A stretch of 64,000 bases of DNA from Dyella sp. EPa41 (GCF_016586165.1 NZ_BCPR01000003.1:1-64000), one strand, 5' to 3'. Counted from the stretch's first letter, positions 7,482 through 17,535 are shown. A program made the numbers and translations. The notes: generated from the sequence alone by a model not told the origin.

Positions 7482-8267
7482 ATGGACCTAGGTCTGGCCG
7501 GACGCATCGTGGTGGTCACGGGTGCAAGCAAGGGGATCGGCCTGGCGTGTGCGAAAGCCTTTGCGCGCGAAGGCGCCAAGGTCATCGGCGTATCGCGCGA
7601 CATCGCGCACCTGCACGCCGCGCAGCACGATCTGCAGCACGAGGGGCTTCGCCTGGACATTGCCGCCGCGGACCTGCAGGACAGCGTCGCCGCGCAGATG
7701 GTCGTCGAATACATCGAGAACGAGTTCGGCCCGATCGATGTGCTGGTCAACTGCGCCGGTGCCGCGAAGCGCACGCCCATCGCCGAATTGCACGCCGACG
7801 CGATGCATGCGGCGATGCAGGCGAAGTACTTCACCTATATGCACATCATCGACCCGGTGATCCGCCACATGGCATCGCGCGGCCGCGGCAGCATCGTCAA
7901 CGTGGTCGGGCAGGGCGGCAAGCAGGCCCATCCCATCCATATCGGTGGTGGCGCCGCCAACGCCGCGTTGATGCTTGCCTCGGTGGGTTATGCCAATGCG
8001 TACGCGGCCAAGGGCGTGCGCGTCAACGTGATCAATCCCGGCATGACGAATACGGGGCGTGTGCAGGAAGGCTTGAATGCGGCGTCGCGCGCGAGCGGTC
8101 GCCCGGCGCAAGACGTGCTCGCCGAACAGCTGGCCGAGATCCCGGTGGGGCGCATGGCCGAGCCGCCGGAGATTGCGGACGTGGCCGTGTTTCTTGCCTC
8201 GCCCCGGGCGAGTTACGTGACCGGCGCGGTGATCCCCATGGACGGCGGCAAATCCAGCGTGATTTGA
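7482..8267 (+). CDS. Atypical short-chain dehydrogenase/reductase family protein
   Basis: A 261-residue Rossmann-fold protein with the nucleotide-binding motif TGASKGIG near residue 11, NCAGA near 88, the structural motif VNVINPGM and the C-terminal VTGAVIPMDGG. Where the classical Ser-Tyr-Lys triad should lie it reads NVVGQGGKQ and HIGGGAANAAL, so the Ser, the Tyr and the Lys of YxxxK are all absent. It belongs to a divergent SDR branch and may bind NAD(P) without the usual chemistry. The ATG at 7482 follows AAAAGGAAGG; the upstream in-frame start has no such signal. The gene stands alone. Substrate unknown. Confidence 0.85.
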   Translation: MDLGLAGRIVVVTGASKGIGLACAKAFAREGAKVIGVSRDIAHLHAAQHDLQHEGLRLDIAAADLQDSVAAQMVVEYIENEFGPIDVLVNCAGAAKRTPIAELHADAMHAAMQAKYFTYMHIIDPVIRHMASRGRGSIVNVVGQGGKQAHPIHIGGGAANAALMLASVGYANAYAAKGVRVNVINPGMTNTGRVQEGLNAASRASGRPAQDVLAEQLAEIPVGRMAEPPEIADVAVFLASPRASYVTGAVIPMDGGKSSVI

Positions 8268-8434
8268 AACACGCATGCACCCCTCGACACGCGACGTACC
8301 GTCGATGCGGATGCAAAGGCCACGCAGCGTTTGGCACACTTGCACGTTTCGCCTAGGGGCCGCATTCGGTTCCTGCCGGTGAGCGCGCTGCCCGGTCCAG
8401 GCCGGGTAGACCATGAACCTGGAGAACATCGCTC

Positions 8435-9277
8435 GTGTCGCACTATGCCGGTCCCTTGCTTACCCGTCCTGCCGCCGAAAGCCTGATCGCCGCCCGCGAC
8501 GCCGGCACAGATGGATGGAGCGGCTCGCTCGACCTGGACCGTTCCACCGGCGTCGCCACGCTGCGGGCGGACACCTGGCAATGGAAAGGCCAGTCGTATC
8601 CGTATCCCGGCAAGCTGAAGGAGCGCACCATCTACTACTGGGATGGCGACGAATTCGCCGCCGTCTCGCGCTTCTCCGGCTCGCTCATCAAGCTGGTGCC
8701 GACGGAATGGGGCGCGCCCACGTTCGAGATCGACGGCATCAAGATGCTGCCCACCTCGAAGGAGTCGCCGGTCGACGATGCGCGCCGCAAAGTGGCGTTG
8801 GTCGAGCCGCGTGGAAAGCTTGTGCTCGATACCTGCGGTGGCCTGGGCTATTTCGCGGCCTGCTGCCTGGATGCCGGCGTGGCGCGTATCCAATCGTTCG
8901 AGAAGAACCCCGACGTGCTCTGGCTGCGCACGCTCAATCCGTGGTCGCCTGATCCGGCTGCGGCGGCCAGCGGCGGTCGCCTGCAGCTCACCCATGCGGA
9001 CGTTTCGCAGGCCATCACGCAGATCGCCGATGCCTCGATGGACGCGCTGCTGCACGATCCGCCGCGCTTCGGTATCGCGGGCGAGCTGTATTCCCAGGCG
9101 TTCTACGACCAGCTTGCGCGCGTGCTGCGCCGCGGCGGGCGGATGTTCCACTACACCGGCAGTCCCAACAAGCTCACCAGCGATCGCGACGTCCCCCGTG
9201 AAGTGGCGAAGCGGCTGGAGAAGGCGGGCTTCAAGGCGCAGCTGGCGCTGGATGGGGTGTTGGCGACGCGGCGATAG
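8435..9277 (+). CDS. Class I SAM-dependent methyltransferase-like protein (COG2521 type)
   Basis: A 280-residue protein with an N-terminal domain of about 115 residues and a C-terminal Rossmann methyltransferase domain. The SAM-binding motif I reads LVLDTCGGLGYFAA near residues 128-141, followed by the acidic SFEKNPDV, HDPPRFG and RVLRRGGRMFHYTG motifs. This set resembles the COG2521 group of predicted methyltransferases, some annotated as spermine-synthase-like. The start is a GTG at 8435, with GGAG about 12 bases upstream. The methyl acceptor is unknown; DPPR resembles the DPPY/NPPY type motif of nucleic-acid or amine methylases, but that is only suggestive. Confidence 0.78.
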   Translation: MSHYAGPLLTRPAAESLIAARDAGTDGWSGSLDLDRSTGVATLRADTWQWKGQSYPYPGKLKERTIYYWDGDEFAAVSRFSGSLIKLVPTEWGAPTFEIDGIKMLPTSKESPVDDARRKVALVEPRGKLVLDTCGGLGYFAACCLDAGVARIQSFEKNPDVLWLRTLNPWSPDPAAAASGGRLQLTHADVSQAITQIADASMDALLHDPPRFGIAGELYSQAFYDQLARVLRRGGRMFHYTGSPNKLTSDRDVPREVAKRLEKAGFKAQLALDGVLATRR

Positions 9278-9372
9278 CCCGTCGCGGCCGACGGCCGCAA
9301 CGCCCCACTAGCTCGACCCGGCATCTGTGGTGTTAAGTAGCGGGATCATCCACCCGTCTGCCGGAGCCGCTC

Positions 9373-11334
9373 ATGTCCCGTGTCCCTTCCGTTGGTTCGC
9401 CGCTTGCCAGGCGCCGCATGTTCTCGCGACTCGCCCTGGCCGTGGCGATGGTGCTCGCAGGCGACGCGGCGGCAGCCGCCGACGAAAACCGCGCCGGCGA
9501 CGTGCCGCCGCCGCAGGACACGCCGTACGCGGGCACGGTATCCATCCATGTGGATGCCAACGACACCACGCAAGGCATCTTCCGCGTGCGTGAAGGCATT
9601 CCGGTGCAGGCGGGCCCGCTGACGCTGCTGTATCCGCAGTGGATTCCCGGCGACCACTCGCCGACCGGCCCCATCGCGATGCTCGCGGGCGTGAAGCTCA
9701 GCGCCAACGGCAAGCCGCTGATGTGGAAGCGCGACAAGTACAACGTGTATGCGTTCCACCTCGACGTGCCCGAAGGCGTTTCCCATATCGATGCGGAGTT
9801 CCAGTACCTGTCCGGCCGCACCGACGATGCGGGCTTCGAGATCACCCAGCGCATGACGGACGTCGAATGGAGCTCGATGCTGCTGTATCCGGCCGGGCAC
9901 TACTCGCGCCAGATCACCTTCGCGCCCAGCATGACCGTTCCGCATGACTGGCAGATCGCCACGGCGCTGGAAACGGCCTCGCGCTCGGGCGATACGGTGA
10001 CCTTCAAGCCGGTGACGCTCAACAACCTGGTCGATTCGCCGGTCTATGCGGGCCAGTACTTCAAGCGCGTCGACCTCACCTCGTTCGACAAAGTGCCGGT
10101 GTACCTGGACGTCTTCGCCGATGCGCCGAAGTACCTGGAGATGACGCCGGAGCAGGTGGCCGTGCACCGCAACCTGGTGACGCAGGCGCTCAAGCTGTTC
10201 GGCTCGCACCATTACGACCACTACGATTTCCTGTTCTCGCTGTCCGACGAGATGTCCGGCCATGGCACCGAGCATCACCAGTCCAGCGAAGACGGCCTCG
10301 ACGCCGACTACTTCACCGCGTGGAAGGAGGCCGCGCCGGGACGCGACCTGCTGGCCCACGAATACGCGCACTCGTGGAACGGCAAGTTCCGTCGCGGCGA
10401 GGATCTGTGGACGCCCAACTTCAACGTGCCCATGGGCGATTCGCTGCTGTGGGTGTACGAGGGCCAGACGCAGTACTGGGGCTTCGTGCTGACCGCGCGC
10501 GCCGGCATGTGGTCGCCGCAGGAGTTCCGCGATGCGCTGGCCATGACGGCCGCCAACTACGAGCGCAACCGCGTGGGCTTCGAATGGCGCACGCTGGAGG
10601 ACACCACCAACGACGCCACCATCGCGCGCCGCGCCGGACTGCCGTTCCGCAGCTGGCAGATGAGCGAGGAGTACTACAGCGGCGGCCAGATGATGTGGCT
10701 GGAAGTCGACGGCAAGCTGCGCGAGCTCACCCACGACAAGAAGTCGCTGGACGATTTCGCGAAGGCGTTCTTCGGCGTCGACAACGGCAGCTATGTCACC
10801 AGGACCTATACCTTCGACGACGTGGTGGCGGCGTTGGATGGCGTGGCGAAGTACGACTGGGCAAGTTTCCTGCACAGCCGGGTGAACGTGCTGAACCCGC
10901 CGCTGCAGGACGGCCTCGAGGCCACCGGCTGGAAGCTCGTGTACACCGACCAGGAAAGCGGCTACGAGAAGCAGTACAACAGCCGCCAGGAACCGGCGCG
11001 CCATCTGTACAACTTTGCCTGGTCGATCGGCCTGACCATGAACGACAAGGGGCAGGTCAACGACGTGCGGTGGAACGGCCCGGCCTTCAAGGCAGGCGTC
11101 AGCACCGGCGCCACGCTGGTCGCGGTGAACGGCGAGAACTATTCCACCGACGTCCTGAAGGCGGCGATCACGGCGGCCAAGGGCACCAAGACGCCGATCC
11201 AATTGCTGCTCAAGTACCAGGGCGGCTATCGCACGGTGCCCGTGGACTATCACGACGGCCTGCAGTACCCGCACCTGGTGCGCGTGAGCGGCAAGCCCGA
11301 CTACCTCAGCGAGATCATTGCCCCGCGCAAGTAA
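9373..11334 (+). CDS. M61 family metallopeptidase (glycyl aminopeptidase-like)
   Basis: A 653-residue exported zinc peptidase. An N-terminal basic stretch and hydrophobic segment (about 15-38) form a signal peptide. The zinc motif HEYAHSWNGK lies at residues 329-338, and the third ligand is probably the Glu of WVYEGQTQYWG about 40 residues later. A PDZ-like segment (WNGPAFKAGVSTGATLVAVNG) lies near 555-580. Domain order (M61 N-terminal, catalytic, PDZ) and length fit the family, whose characterised members release N-terminal Gly or Ala. It is followed after 113 bases by another metallopeptidase gene, so the two may serve peptide breakdown in the periplasm. Confidence 0.93.
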   Translation: MSRVPSVGSPLARRRMFSRLALAVAMVLAGDAAAAADENRAGDVPPPQDTPYAGTVSIHVDANDTTQGIFRVREGIPVQAGPLTLLYPQWIPGDHSPTGPIAMLAGVKLSANGKPLMWKRDKYNVYAFHLDVPEGVSHIDAEFQYLSGRTDDAGFEITQRMTDVEWSSMLLYPAGHYSRQITFAPSMTVPHDWQIATALETASRSGDTVTFKPVTLNNLVDSPVYAGQYFKRVDLTSFDKVPVYLDVFADAPKYLEMTPEQVAVHRNLVTQALKLFGSHHYDHYDFLFSLSDEMSGHGTEHHQSSEDGLDADYFTAWKEAAPGRDLLAHEYAHSWNGKFRRGEDLWTPNFNVPMGDSLLWVYEGQTQYWGFVLTARAGMWSPQEFRDALAMTAANYERNRVGFEWRTLEDTTNDATIARRAGLPFRSWQMSEEYYSGGQMMWLEVDGKLRELTHDKKSLDDFAKAFFGVDNGSYVTRTYTFDDVVAALDGVAKYDWASFLHSRVNVLNPPLQDGLEATGWKLVYTDQESGYEKQYNSRQEPARHLYNFAWSIGLTMNDKGQVNDVRWNGPAFKAGVSTGATLVAVNGENYSTDVLKAAITAAKGTKTPIQLLLKYQGGYRTVPVDYHDGLQYPHLVRVSGKPDYLSEIIAPRK

Positions 11335-11447
11335 TGGCGGATACATCCGGGGGCGAGGCGTGGGCAGGGGCCTGACTTCCTACCCATGCCAGCCGCGCCC
11401 GGCTGTGGTTAGGTCTCTGCTTTGTGCCGTTCATCCGGGGAAATCAG

Positions 11448-13655
11448 ATGCTTCGTCTTCGTACGCTCGTGGTCGCCACGTCCATGGCGCTTGCCGCCTG
11501 CTCGCAGCAGTCGAACGAGCCGGCCCAGTCGCCCGCTCCCGTCCCGGCCAGCACCGCGCCGGCCAAGGCATCCACCGCTGCGCCCAAGGCCGAGGTGAGC
11601 GCCGTGAATCCGTTCCTCGAACCCAGCACCCTGCCGTTCCAGGCGCCGCCGTTCGACAAGATCAAGGACGGCGACTACCAGCCCGCGCTGGAAGAGGGCA
11701 TGAAGCAGCACCTGGAGGAGATCAACAAGATCGCCGACAACCCGGAGCCGCCGACCTTCGAGAACACCTTCATCCCGATGGAGAAGTCGGGCCAGCTGCT
11801 GTCCCGCGTGCGTCGCGCCTTCTTCGCGGTCACCGGCGCCAACACCAACGACACGTTGCAGAAGGTGCAGCAGGACGAAGCGCCGAAGTTCGCCGAGCAC
11901 CAGGACGCGATCGTGCTCAATGACAAGCTGTTCAAGCGCATCGAGACCATTTACGAGCAGCGCGATTCGCTCAAGCTCGACCCGGAATCCAAGCGCCTGG
12001 TCGAAGTGACCTACAAGAACTTCGTGCGCGGCGGCGCCAAGCTGTCCGATGCCGACAAGGCGAAGCTGAAGGACCTCAACAAGGAAGAATCCGGCCTGCG
12101 CACGCAGTTCACCAGGAAACTGCTCGCCGCCACCAAGGCCGGTGCGCTGGTGGTGGACGACAAGAGCAAGCTCGACGGGCTGTCCGACGGTGATGTCGCC
12201 GCCGCCTCGCAGGCGGCGGAAAACCGCAAGCTCGATGGCAAGTGGGTGATCCCGCTGCAGAACACCACGCAGCAGCCGGCGCTGCAGAGCCTCAACGATC
12301 GCGCCACGCGCGAGCAGCTGTTCAAGGCCTCGTGGGATCGTGCCGAGAAGGGCGACGCCAATGACACGCGCGAACTGATTGCCCGCATCGCGCAGATCCG
12401 CGCCGAGCAGGCCAAGGTGCTGGGCTTCTCCAGCTATGCCGCATGGAAGCTGGAAGACCAGATGGCCAAGACGCCGGAGGCGGCACTGGGCTTCATGGAC
12501 AAGCTGGCCCCGGCCGCCACGGCGCACGCCGAGCGCGAGGCCAAGGACATCCAGGACGTGATCGACCAGCAGAAGGGCGGCTTCAAGGTCGAGGCATGGG
12601 ACTGGAACCACTACGCCGAGCAGGTGCGCAAGGCGAAGTACGACCTGGACGAGTCGCAGATCAAGCCGTACTTCGAGCTGGACAACGTGCTGCAGAACGG
12701 CGTGTTCTACGCCGCCAACCAGCTCTACGGCCTGACCTTCAAGGAGCGCAAGGACATCCCCGTCTGGCAGCCGGACGTGCGCGTGTTCGAGGTGTTCGAC
12801 AAGGACGGCTCGTCGCTCGCGCTGTTCTATTGCGACTACTTCAAGCGCGACAACAAGAACGGCGGCGCCTGGATGAGCAACCTGGTCGGCCAGTCCAAGC
12901 TGATGGGCACCAAGCCGGTGGTGTTCAACGTCGCCAACTTCACCAAGCCCGCAGCCGGCCAGCCGGCGTTGCTGTCGTTTGACGACGTGATCACCATGTT
13001 CCACGAGTTCGGCCATGGCCTGCACGGCATCTTCGCCAACTCCGAATACCCGAGCCTGTCAGGCTCCGCGACGGCGCGTGACTTCGTGGAGTTCCCGTCG
13101 CAGTTCAACGAGCACTGGGCCACCGATCCGAAGATCTTCGCCAACTACGCGAAGCACTACAAAACCGGCGAGCCGATGCCGGCCGAGCTGGTGGAGAAGA
13201 TCAAGAAGTCGAAGACCTTCAACAAGGGCTACGACATGACCGAACTGCTTTCAGCCGCGCTGCTCGACATGAGCTGGCACAGCCTGGGCCCGGATGCGCC
13301 GAAGCAGGATCCGGACAAGTTCGAGGCCGAGGCGCTGGCCAAGGCCAAGATCAACCTGGGCTACGTGCCGCCGCGCTACCGCTCCAGCTACTTCCAGCAC
13401 ATCTGGGGCAACGGCTATGCCGCCGGTTACTACGCCTACCTGTGGACGGAAATGCTCGCCGATGACGCCTTCCAGGGCTTCGTCGACAAGGGCGGCATGA
13501 CCCGCGCGAACGGCGACCGCTTCCGCGAGATGGTGCTCTCGCGCGGCAACACCGAAGAGCTGGCCAAGATGTACAAGGACTGGCGCGGCCAGGACCCGAG
13601 CATCGAGCCGATGCTGCTGAACCGTGGCCTGAAGGAAGCGCCGCAGAAGAAGTGA
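11448..13655 (+). CDS. M3 family metallopeptidase, lipoprotein (oligopeptidase A / Dcp type)
   Basis: A 735-residue zinc oligopeptidase of the thimet/Dcp family. The HEFGHGLHG zinc motif lies at residues 519-527, with downstream conserved FVEFPSQFNEHW and GYAAGYYAYLW segments. The ATG at 11448 follows GGGGA and starts a lipoprotein signal with lipobox LAAC, so this enzyme is probably anchored in the envelope, unlike cytoplasmic E. coli Dcp. A Pro/Ala-rich linker follows the lipid anchor. It would hydrolyse short peptides, possibly products of the secreted proteases. Ends at a strong terminator at 13681. Confidence 0.94.
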   Translation: MLRLRTLVVATSMALAACSQQSNEPAQSPAPVPASTAPAKASTAAPKAEVSAVNPFLEPSTLPFQAPPFDKIKDGDYQPALEEGMKQHLEEINKIADNPEPPTFENTFIPMEKSGQLLSRVRRAFFAVTGANTNDTLQKVQQDEAPKFAEHQDAIVLNDKLFKRIETIYEQRDSLKLDPESKRLVEVTYKNFVRGGAKLSDADKAKLKDLNKEESGLRTQFTRKLLAATKAGALVVDDKSKLDGLSDGDVAAASQAAENRKLDGKWVIPLQNTTQQPALQSLNDRATREQLFKASWDRAEKGDANDTRELIARIAQIRAEQAKVLGFSSYAAWKLEDQMAKTPEAALGFMDKLAPAATAHAEREAKDIQDVIDQQKGGFKVEAWDWNHYAEQVRKAKYDLDESQIKPYFELDNVLQNGVFYAANQLYGLTFKERKDIPVWQPDVRVFEVFDKDGSSLALFYCDYFKRDNKNGGAWMSNLVGQSKLMGTKPVVFNVANFTKPAAGQPALLSFDDVITMFHEFGHGLHGIFANSEYPSLSGSATARDFVEFPSQFNEHWATDPKIFANYAKHYKTGEPMPAELVEKIKKSKTFNKGYDMTELLSAALLDMSWHSLGPDAPKQDPDKFEAEALAKAKINLGYVPPRYRSSYFQHIWGNGYAAGYYAYLWTEMLADDAFQGFVDKGGMTRANGDRFREMVLSRGNTEELAKMYKDWRGQDPSIEPMLLNRGLKEAPQKK

Positions 13656-13680
13656 TGCTTCGTCACTCGTCAATGGAAAG

Positions 13681-13704
13681 GGCCGGCCATGCCGGCCTTT
13701 TCTT
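13681..13704 (+). terminator. Rho-independent terminator after the M3 peptidase gene
   Basis: Perfect 7-bp stem GGCCGGC / GCCGGCC with a 3-base loop, followed by TTTTCTTT. It lies 25 bases after the peptidase stop codon. Confidence 0.9.
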
Positions 13705-13807
13705 TGGAGGGCGTCCCTGCAAGGCAGCGGCCGGATCGGAAGCATTCCGATGACATGTTGTCCGGTGGCGCGGTGTCGATGCCGATCCTTGCCGCAATGA
13801 GAAATGG

Positions 13808-14170
13808 TCAGGGACGATCGGATGCTGCACTGTCGGCGGCATCCAGCTCCATCAGGGTTCCCTGCATGCGGTGGAAACCCAGGTCGGGTGCGGTGAAGAA
13901 GGCCTGCGATCGCCCGCCGGCGAAATCATCGATATGCACGACGGTGGCGCCATTGGCTTCCTGCCATGAAATGGCATACACGCCCTCGGCGATCTGCCGC
14001 CATTCACAGGGAGACTCGCCGCTGGCCCCGGTATAGGGGCCGGCGACAATGGCATAGTGGACCGATTGCCCGTCCGCGGCGTAGATGTTGTGCGCCGACA
14101 GGCCGTCGTAGTCCACGCGGAAGGCGCGGCCGGCGAACCGCGGATGGTCATGGTTGGGTTGCTGGTTCAT
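13808..14170 (-). CDS. MoaF N-terminal domain-like protein
   Basis: A 120-residue cytoplasmic protein, probably a small beta-barrel. Features visible are FRVDYDG near the start, DGQSVHYAIVAGPYTG, CEWRQIAEGVYAISWQEANG, then VVHIDDF and AFFTAPDLGFHRMQG. This series resembles the MoaF N-terminal domain, named after a molybdenum-cofactor locus of Klebsiella but without a proven reaction. It begins 21 bases after the old yellow enzyme gene and is the last gene of a four-gene unit (MFS, dkgB, OYE, MoaF-like). Its role with these redox enzymes is unknown. Confidence 0.75.
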   Translation of the reverse strand: MNQQPNHDHPRFAGRAFRVDYDGLSAHNIYAADGQSVHYAIVAGPYTGASGESPCEWRQIAEGVYAISWQEANGATVVHIDDFAGGRSQAFFTAPDLGFHRMQGTLMELDAADSAASDRP

Positions 14171-14191
14171 GGTCGGGTCTCGGGAAGGGGC

Positions 14192-15304
14192 TCAGGCCGC
14201 GGCGAGTGCGGGGTAGTCCGTCAATCCATGGGCGCCACCACCGAACAGCGTGGCACGGTCATGCGTATTGAGCGGCGCACCGGCACGCAGTCGCGCCGGC
14301 AGGTCGGGGTTGGCCACGAACGGACGTCCAAACGCGATGAGGTCGGCCCAGCCTTCACCCAGTGCGGCGCGGGCACGTTCGGCGGTGTACTTGCCGGCGT
14401 AGATCAAGGTGCCGGGGAACGCGGCGCGAAGCTTCTGCTTGAACGCGACCGGCATGTGCGGGGCATCGTCCCAGTCGGCTTCGGCAATGTGGATGTAGGC
14501 GACACCGATCGTGCCCAGCAGCTTTGCCGCGGCCAGGTAGGTCGTCTCGGGGTCCGCATCGGAGCAACCGTTGAGCGTGGTGAGCGGGGCCAGCCGCACG
14601 CCCACGCGACGCCGGTCGCCGGTGCCTTCGACAAGCGCCTGCGTGACTTCGGCAAGGAAGCGCAGCCGGTTCTCCAGCGAGCCGCCATAGGCGTCGGTGC
14701 GGTCGTTGGCGTTGGAGTCGATGAACTGGTTGACCAGATAGCCGTTGGCCGCATGCAGCTCGACGCCGTCGAAGCCGGCGGCCATGGCATTGCGCGCGGC
14801 CTGGCGGTAGTCATCGACGATGGCGTGGATTTCCTCCACCTTCAGCGCACGCGGCTTGGACGCCTGCACGAAGCCCGGCGTGCCGTTGCTCTCCGCGATA
14901 AAGACATTCACGCCTTCGGCCTGGATGGCCGAAGAGGAGACGGGCGCGTGGCCATCGAGCAGGCTGGTATGGCTCAGGCGGCCGACGTGCCAGAGCTGCG
15001 CGAAGATGCGTCCGCCGGCCGCGTGCACCGCCTGGGTGATCTTGCGCCATCCAGCGACCTGCGCCGGCGAGTGGATGCCCGGCGTCCACGCATAGCCTTT
15101 GCCGAGCGGCGATATCCAGGTGCCTTCGCTGACGATCAGGCCGGCGCTGGCGCGCTGCGCGTAGTACTCGGCCATCAATTCGTTGGGCACGTCGCCGGGC
15201 TGGCTCGCGCGCGAGCGCGTCATCGGCGGCATGACGATGCGGTTGGGCAGTTCGAGATCGCCGAGCGCATAGGGTTGGAAGAGGGCATCCGATGTAGCAG
15301 ACAT
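14192..15304 (-). CDS. Old yellow enzyme family NADH:flavin oxidoreductase (alkene reductase)
   Basis: A 370-residue FMN enzyme of the OYE/NemA type that reduces activated C=C bonds, quinones or nitro compounds with NAD(P)H. Seen are the N-terminal LPNRIVMPPMTRSRA, the substrate-binding ELHAANGYLVNQF, the YGGSLENR motif and the phosphate-binding region around IAFGRPFVANPDLP. The start at 15304 was selected because it directly opens the conserved barrel and is preceded by GGAG at normal spacing; the longer frame is low-quality. Third gene of the unit starting at 17466, so probably controlled by the divergent LysR protein. Confidence 0.95.
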   Translation of the reverse strand: MSATSDALFQPYALGDLELPNRIVMPPMTRSRASQPGDVPNELMAEYYAQRASAGLIVSEGTWISPLGKGYAWTPGIHSPAQVAGWRKITQAVHAAGGRIFAQLWHVGRLSHTSLLDGHAPVSSSAIQAEGVNVFIAESNGTPGFVQASKPRALKVEEIHAIVDDYRQAARNAMAAGFDGVELHAANGYLVNQFIDSNANDRTDAYGGSLENRLRFLAEVTQALVEGTGDRRRVGVRLAPLTTLNGCSDADPETTYLAAAKLLGTIGVAYIHIAEADWDDAPHMPVAFKQKLRAAFPGTLIYAGKYTAERARAALGEGWADLIAFGRPFVANPDLPARLRAGAPLNTHDRATLFGGGAHGLTDYPALAAA

Positions 15305-15437
15305 GAAGGTCTCCGTGACGGGCATGGGTGCGCCCGTCGATGCGTTGAAATGAGTGGCGCGCGGACGGCGAACGTGCCTCGTCGGGCGGCCGTGGGTGGT
15401 GGGCGTCAAGGCCGATCCACGCGATCGGCCGCCGCGA

Positions 15438-16241
15438 TCAGTCCCATACCGGCGCAAGGCCCGCCGGGTTTACTTCCCGACCGTTGCGTTCGAGCGCGGC
15501 GATCTTCGCCATGTCCGCGGCGTCCAGATGCAGGTCGCGGGCGAGCAGGTTGCTGGCCAGGTTTTCGCGCCTCGTCGATGACGGAATCACCGCGTAGCCG
15601 AGTTGCAACGCCCACGCCAGCGCCACCTGCGCCACGGTCGCCTGGTGCTTGCCGGCGATCTGCGCAAGCACCGGATCCTTCAGCACCTTGCCGTAGGCCA
15701 GCGTCATGTACGACGTGACCGTGATGCCCTGTTCCTTGAGGAAGGCGGTCAGCTTTTCGCCTTGAAGGTAGGGGCTCAGCTCGATCTGGTTGGTGGCGAT
15801 CTCGTTCTTGCCGACCACCGCGATCGCCTGCTTCGTCAACGCGATGTTGAAGTTGGAGATGCCGATCTGCCGGGTGAGGCCCAGCGCCTTCGCTTCCGCC
15901 AGCGCCGTCATGTATTCACTCAGCTCCACGCCGTGGCCGGGTGCCGGCCAGTGGATCAGGGTGAGATCGACATAGGGCGTGCGCAGCTTTTCCAGGCTCT
16001 CGCGCAGGCTGGGCACCAGTTTGTCCTTGGCGTAGTTCGCGGTCCAGATCTTGGTGGTGACGAACAGTTCGTCGCGCTTGACGCCGCTGTCGGCGATGGC
16101 CTGGCCGACCTCGGCCTCATTGCCGTAGATCTGCGCGGTGTCGACGGCGCGATAGCCGAGTTCCAGCGCGGTGCGCACCGAATCGATGACGGTCTGGCCG
16201 GTCAGGCGGAACGTGCCGACGCCAAAGGTTGGGATGCTCAT
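15438..16241 (-). CDS. dkgB: 2,5-diketo-D-gluconate reductase B-like aldo-keto reductase
   Basis: A 267-residue AKR enzyme closely resembling E. coli DkgB along its whole length, with the same start ([13 protein letters not shown]), [11 protein letters not shown] and the ending GLAPVWD. The catalytic tetrad is complete: Asp34, Tyr39, Lys64 and His97. Reduces aldehydes and ketones such as methylglyoxal and diketogluconate with NADPH. In E. coli dkgB neighbours the LysR-type gene yafC, and here a YafC-like gene lies just beyond the MFS gene, supporting the assignment. It lies 40 bases after the MFS gene. Confidence 0.93.
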   Translation of the reverse strand: MSIPTFGVGTFRLTGQTVIDSVRTALELGYRAVDTAQIYGNEAEVGQAIADSGVKRDELFVTTKIWTANYAKDKLVPSLRESLEKLRTPYVDLTLIHWPAPGHGVELSEYMTALAEAKALGLTRQIGISNFNIALTKQAIAVVGKNEIATNQIELSPYLQGEKLTAFLKEQGITVTSYMTLAYGKVLKDPVLAQIAGKHQATVAQVALAWALQLGYAVIPSSTRRENLASNLLARDLHLDAADMAKIAALERNGREVNPAGLAPVWD

Positions 16242-16281
16242 GGGGAGACTCCTGCGAAAAGGTCGAAAAGGGGAAGGGAGA

Positions 16282-17466
16282 TCAGGCTTGCGCGAGTCGG
16301 GGCGACGCGCTGCGGTGGTCCAGGCGGCCGGCGAGCACGGTCAGGCCGAAGGCGCCAAGCGTCACCAGTGCCGCGATCCACGGCGTATGCGCCAACCCGA
16401 AATGACTCACCACTTGCGCACCGGCCCAGGACCCACCGGCGACGCCGAGATTGAAGGCGGAGATGTTGAAGCCGGCGGCGACATCCGTGGCTTCCGGCGC
16501 CACGTGTTCGGCCTGCCGCACCACATATACCTGCAGTGCGGGCACGTTGCCGAACGCCACGGCGCCCCAGGCCAGCACCGTCAATACCACCAGCGGCTGG
16601 CTGGGTGCGGTGAAGGTCAGCACGAGCAGCACGGCAGCCAGCAAGCCGAAGATGATCTTCAGTGCGCTTACCGGTCCACGCCGGTCGGCGAGGCGGCCGC
16701 CCCACACATTGCCGATCGCCACCGAGACACCGTAGGCCAGCAGCACCATGCCCACCATGTCGGGTTTGAAGCCGGCGATGTCTTCGAGAATGGGCGCGAG
16801 GAAGGTGAAGGCGATCAGCGAGCCGCCGTAACCCACCGCCGTCATCGCATAGACCAGCAACAGGCGCGGTTCCAGCAGCACGCGCATCTGGCGGCGCAGC
16901 GGGGCAGGCGTGGCATGCGGGATGTTGTTGGGCACCAGGGCCAGCGCACCGATCAGCGCGACCACGCCGAATGCAGCGACGGCAAGAAAGGTCATGCGCC
17001 AACCGAAGTGCTGGCCAATGAAGGTGCCCAGCGGAATGCCGGTGACGAACGCCACCGTCATGCCACTGAACATGGTGGCGATGGCGCGCGCGGCCTTCTC
17101 GCGCGGCACCAGGCTGGTGGCGACGATGGAGCCCACGGAGAAGAACACGCCATGCGCCAGGCCGGTCAGCAGGCGGGCGACGACCAGCGTGCCGTAGCCC
17201 GGCGCCATCCATGCCACCACGTTGCCAACGGTGAACAGCGCCATCAGGCCGACGAGCAGCGGCTTGCGCGGCACGCGGCCCGTAAGCGCGGAGAGGATGG
17301 GTGCGCCGATGGCCACGCCAAGCGCGTAGAGGCTGACCAGCAGGCCAGCCGAGGGAAGGCCCACGCCGAGGTCGCCGGCGATCGTCGGAATCAGGCCGAC
17401 GATGACGAACTCCGTGGTGCCGATGGCGAAGGCCGCCAGGGTCAGGGCAAGCAAGGCAAGAGGCAT
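16282..17466 (-). CDS. Major facilitator superfamily transporter (YdhP/AraJ type)
   Basis: A 394-residue inner-membrane protein with 12 predicted spans, starting [25 protein letters not shown], which is characteristic of the DHA1-like sugar/drug efflux group. The motif-A-like loop [11 protein letters not shown] follows span 2, and [12 protein letters not shown] follows span 8. The ATG at 17466 begins the conserved first helix; the longer open frame continues antisense through the LysR gene and is a shadow. First gene of the redox unit, 102 bases from the divergent LysR gene. Export of a toxic small molecule that the downstream reductases also handle is plausible (inference). Confidence 0.92.
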   Translation of the reverse strand: MPLALLALTLAAFAIGTTEFVIVGLIPTIAGDLGVGLPSAGLLVSLYALGVAIGAPILSALTGRVPRKPLLVGLMALFTVGNVVAWMAPGYGTLVVARLLTGLAHGVFFSVGSIVATSLVPREKAARAIATMFSGMTVAFVTGIPLGTFIGQHFGWRMTFLAVAAFGVVALIGALALVPNNIPHATPAPLRRQMRVLLEPRLLLVYAMTAVGYGGSLIAFTFLAPILEDIAGFKPDMVGMVLLAYGVSVAIGNVWGGRLADRRGPVSALKIIFGLLAAVLLVLTFTAPSQPLVVLTVLAWGAVAFGNVPALQVYVVRQAEHVAPEATDVAAGFNISAFNLGVAGGSWAGAQVVSHFGLAHTPWIAALVTLGAFGLTVLAGRLDHRSASPRLAQA

Positions 17467-17535
17467 GACTGGGATCCAGGGGGGGGCATCGATGGAGCGC
17501 AGTCTGACCGCTTTACATTTGCAGATTAAGCCGCG

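Noticed and set aside
9346-11346. 666-codon open frame on the minus strand
   Set aside because: It is exactly antisense to the M61 peptidase gene; composition is His/Arg/Val-rich as expected from third-position GC, and there is no family match.
11409-13025. 538-codon minus-strand open frame
   Set aside because: Antisense shadow of the M3 peptidase gene, which has the HEFGH motif and a lipoprotein signal.
14057-15718. 553-codon plus-strand open frame
   Set aside because: Antisense to the old yellow enzyme and dkgB genes, both of which are clear.
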